Below, piece by piece: positions 9,166 to 10,479 of a stretch of DNA of 10,479 bases; position 1 is the stretch's first letter, and each line of letters opens with the position of its first letter. The DNA is taken from contig DATBLZ010000140.1 of the NCBI GenBank assembly GCA_036555065.1, positions 1 through 10,479 of the forward strand, in the 5' to 3' direction. Below the pieces are notes generated by a model that was not told the origin of the DNA, searched no databases, and saw only the letters and a list, made by a program, of their open reading frames with translations. The translations under genes were made by a program, and so were the position numbers. The DNA comes from DATBLZ01 sp036555065. GTDB lineage: Bacteria; Pseudomonadota; Gammaproteobacteria; Steroidobacterales; Rariloculaceae.

Positions 9166-9789
9166 TCAGTTCGGACTGGAAATCGGCGGCGGCGCTTGCC
9201 AATCCTCGGGCATCGCCGCGAAATCGATGAACGGTTCTTCGTCGCCGGTTGCGATCGCATTCTCGATCTGGTCGTAGAACCCGCGCCCGGCTTGCTCGGA
9301 GAAGGTGATTTGAGTCTCCCGCGAGTCGCCGCGCCTCGGCCTCTCGACGTATTCGGGGAAGCTCGCTTCGGCCGCGTCGCCTTCCTCGTAGCCTTTGGCG
9401 AACATCTGCTTGAGGACGCCGAAACCGTCGTTGCGAACGAGCGTTCGGCCGCGCGGATGGCCACCCATGTCGATGAGGTGGCGCCGGAAAGCTTCGAGAT
9501 CGTGGCAATCGAAGGCAACGTGCTGGCACGCGTGGTCGCCGTGGCGCTCGACGAACTTGGTGACCTGAGACTTCTTCCGCCGGTCGATGCCTTCGACGAG
9601 CGCGACGCCGAACGCGCCGTAGTCGATGCACCAGATCTTCATGCTGCTGTCCGGATCGCCGGGACGGACGTCGTCGATTCGGTTGATCAGCGTCCCACCC
9701 TCGACCTCGATATGAAACCACGCCCATTTCTCGATCGTGCCCTTGGCGCACGCGTACGTGACATGATCGACCTTTCGTAGGAATGACAT
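9166..9789 (-). CDS. VOC-superfamily protein resembling the iron-binding half of 4-hydroxyphenylpyruvate dioxygenase
   Basis: Probable non-heme iron(II) enzyme, 207 residues from ATG 9789, which has AGGAGG five bases upstream; a longer in-frame extension would overlap the preceding gene and is rejected. The sequence aligns by eye with the C-terminal catalytic domain of 4-hydroxyphenylpyruvate dioxygenase: FLRKVDHVTYACAKG (H9), HACQHVAFDCHDLEAFRRHL (H90) and SFPEYVERPRRG (E146). Together H9, H90 and E146 form the expected 2-His-1-carboxylate iron site. KQMFAKGY before the last motif also resembles the 'QIFTKP' strand of that family. The full enzyme has about 350-400 residues with two VOC halves; this protein carries just one. 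The substrate is therefore unlikely to be simply 4-hydroxyphenylpyruvate. Context suggests a 2-oxo acid or other product connected with lysine breakdown, which is inference. It starts 10 bases after the upstream stop. Confidence 0.78.
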   Translation of the reverse strand: MSFLRKVDHVTYACAKGTIEKWAWFHIEVEGGTLINRIDDVRPGDPDSSMKIWCIDYGAFGVALVEGIDRRKKSQVTKFVERHGDHACQHVAFDCHDLEAFRRHLIDMGGHPRGRTLVRNDGFGVLKQMFAKGYEEGDAAEASFPEYVERPRRGDSRETQITFSEQAGRGFYDQIENAIATGDEEPFIDFAAMPEDWQAPPPISSPN

Positions 9790-9794
9790 TCGTC

Positions 9795-9800
9795 CCTCCT
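9795..9800 (-). promoter_or_regulatory. Strong Shine-Dalgarno for the VOC gene, overlapping the upstream stop
   Basis: AGGAGG on the minus strand, five bases before ATG 9789. Its first A is the last base of the TGA stop (9800-9802) of the heme-oxygenase-like gene, so terminating ribosomes sit on the reinitiation site and the two genes are likely translationally coupled. Confidence 0.7.
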
Positions 9801-10479
9801 CAACCGACTTTGGCATGGGCCGTCTCCTCGGCCAGCGCGCGGCGTTGCTCGTCGAGGCCGCGCCAGAAGACTGCGACCGCGTCGAGCATCTCGTTCGCAT
9901 GGCGCACGAAATCGTCGACGTCGAGGTCGCAGTACGTAAGAATGGTCGACAGCTCGTCCCACGTGTGTTGCGAGTGATTGGCTTCGAGGCGTGCGTGCCA
10001 CGTGAAGAAGCCCACGTCGAGCCTATTCAACCGTTGCGCGATGCGATGGCGCTCCCAACCCTCGACGAGCTCATCCCAGAAGCCTGCCGCAGCCCAGTTT
10101 TCGACGGCCCAGGAGGCCGCGGCCGCTATTGCGTAGTCTTCGTGCCCGTACAGGCGAATGAGCTCGTCGCAGAAGAATAGCGTCGTGTCCGTCCCGAAAC
10201 GCCGTTTGCCGAGGTCGGCGAAGCTCAACCCGAATTGGCGAGCCATTCGCACGAGCAACTCGAAGTGCGCGGCGCGAAAGTGAAACGTGCCGCCTTCGAT
10301 GCTGCCGCGGAGGCTGCCTAGCTCCGCGTCCTCGATTCTGCCGGCACTCAGGAATCCTACGCCGATCTCGTTCGCGAGGATTTCCTTCGACGCGTGCATC
10401 TCGTCGAGCGTCTCGGCATTGAGGGTCTTGTGGAGCTGAGCGATGAGGAACTGATTGGAGAATACGGAGAACTGGACCA
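9800..10479 (-). CDS. Heme-oxygenase-like (TenA/PqqC/CADD-type) putative iron-containing oxidase, 5' end outside window
   Basis: All-helical protein of the heme-oxygenase-like fold, possibly a diiron oxidase (HDO). The frame stays open to the right edge: upstream of the Met at 10399 it reads VQFSVFSNQFLIAQLHKTLN and on without a stop, so that Met is internal and the N-terminus is cut off. At least 225 residues are visible. Candidate ligands are an E/H region in IEGGTFHFRAAHFELL (codons about 10297-10260), a Glu in SWAVENWAAAGFW (10100-10102), and H-x3-E-x2-H in FFTWHARLEANHSQH (His codons 9995-9997 and 9974-9976). Spacings of about 55, 35 and 7 residues between the candidate His, Glu, His and His resemble the CADD protein, where the last motif is H-x3-D-x2-H. 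The first Glu ligand is not certain, so metal binding is likely but unproven. Related enzymes desaturate, cleave or N-oxygenate amino or fatty acids. Confidence 0.75.
   Translation of the reverse strand, partial: VQFSVFSNQFLIAQLHKTLNAETLDEMHASKEILANEIGVGFLSAGRIEDAELGSLRGSIEGGTFHFRAAHFELLVRMARQFGLSFADLGKRRFGTDTTLFFCDELIRLYGHEDYAIAAAASWAVENWAAAGFWDELVEGWERHRIAQRLNRLDVGFFTWHARLEANHSQHTWDELSTILTYCDLDVDDFVRHANEMLDAVAVFWRGLDEQRRALAEETAHAKVG

Overview
The window is a gene-dense, GC-rich piece of bacterial chromosome (roughly two-thirds G+C by eye, codons ending mostly in G or C). It has no gap longer than about 50 bases and no sign of tRNA, rRNA, insertion sequence, phage or CRISPR. The gene types (a MacB-like permease of the duplicated 'ADOP' kind with an adjacent NtrC/NtrY-type two-component pair, an Fsr-type exporter, an antiquitin-type aldehyde dehydrogenase) suit a free-living Gram-negative bacterium, most likely a gammaproteobacterium or a similar GC-rich lineage. 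The sequence alone does not fix the taxon.

Left half, plus strand (2-5216): the 3' part of a large ABC-transporter permease gene is followed by a sigma-54-dependent response regulator (2007-3365), a membrane histidine kinase (3362-4717, overlapping the regulator by four bases) and a small cupin protein (4752-5216). The first three look like one unit in which the kinase and regulator sense a condition and control the transporter operon, whose other parts and promoter lie left of the window. The cupin has its own strong ribosome binding site and no evident link to the transporter.

Right half, minus strand (10479-5226): five tightly packed genes read leftward. They are a heme-oxygenase-like protein cut by the right edge, a small VOC protein resembling the iron-binding half of 4-hydroxyphenylpyruvate dioxygenase, a lysine 6-dehydrogenase-like protein, an antiquitin/ALDH7 dehydrogenase and an Fsr-like MFS transporter. 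Spacings are 10 bases, 51 bases, a 4-base ATGA overlap and 14 bases, so one transcript is likely, with its promoter beyond the right edge. The dehydrogenase pair gives a readable route: L-lysine to 2-aminoadipate 6-semialdehyde (cyclising to piperideine-6-carboxylate), then to 2-aminoadipate.

The most interesting part is the unexplained company of that lysine pathway: two candidate non-heme-iron enzymes and an exporter in the same operon. This could be a lysine-derived oxidative pathway or an extended catabolic route, but their substrates cannot be read from sequence. The two halves meet tail to tail with only nine bases between stop codons and no visible terminator.
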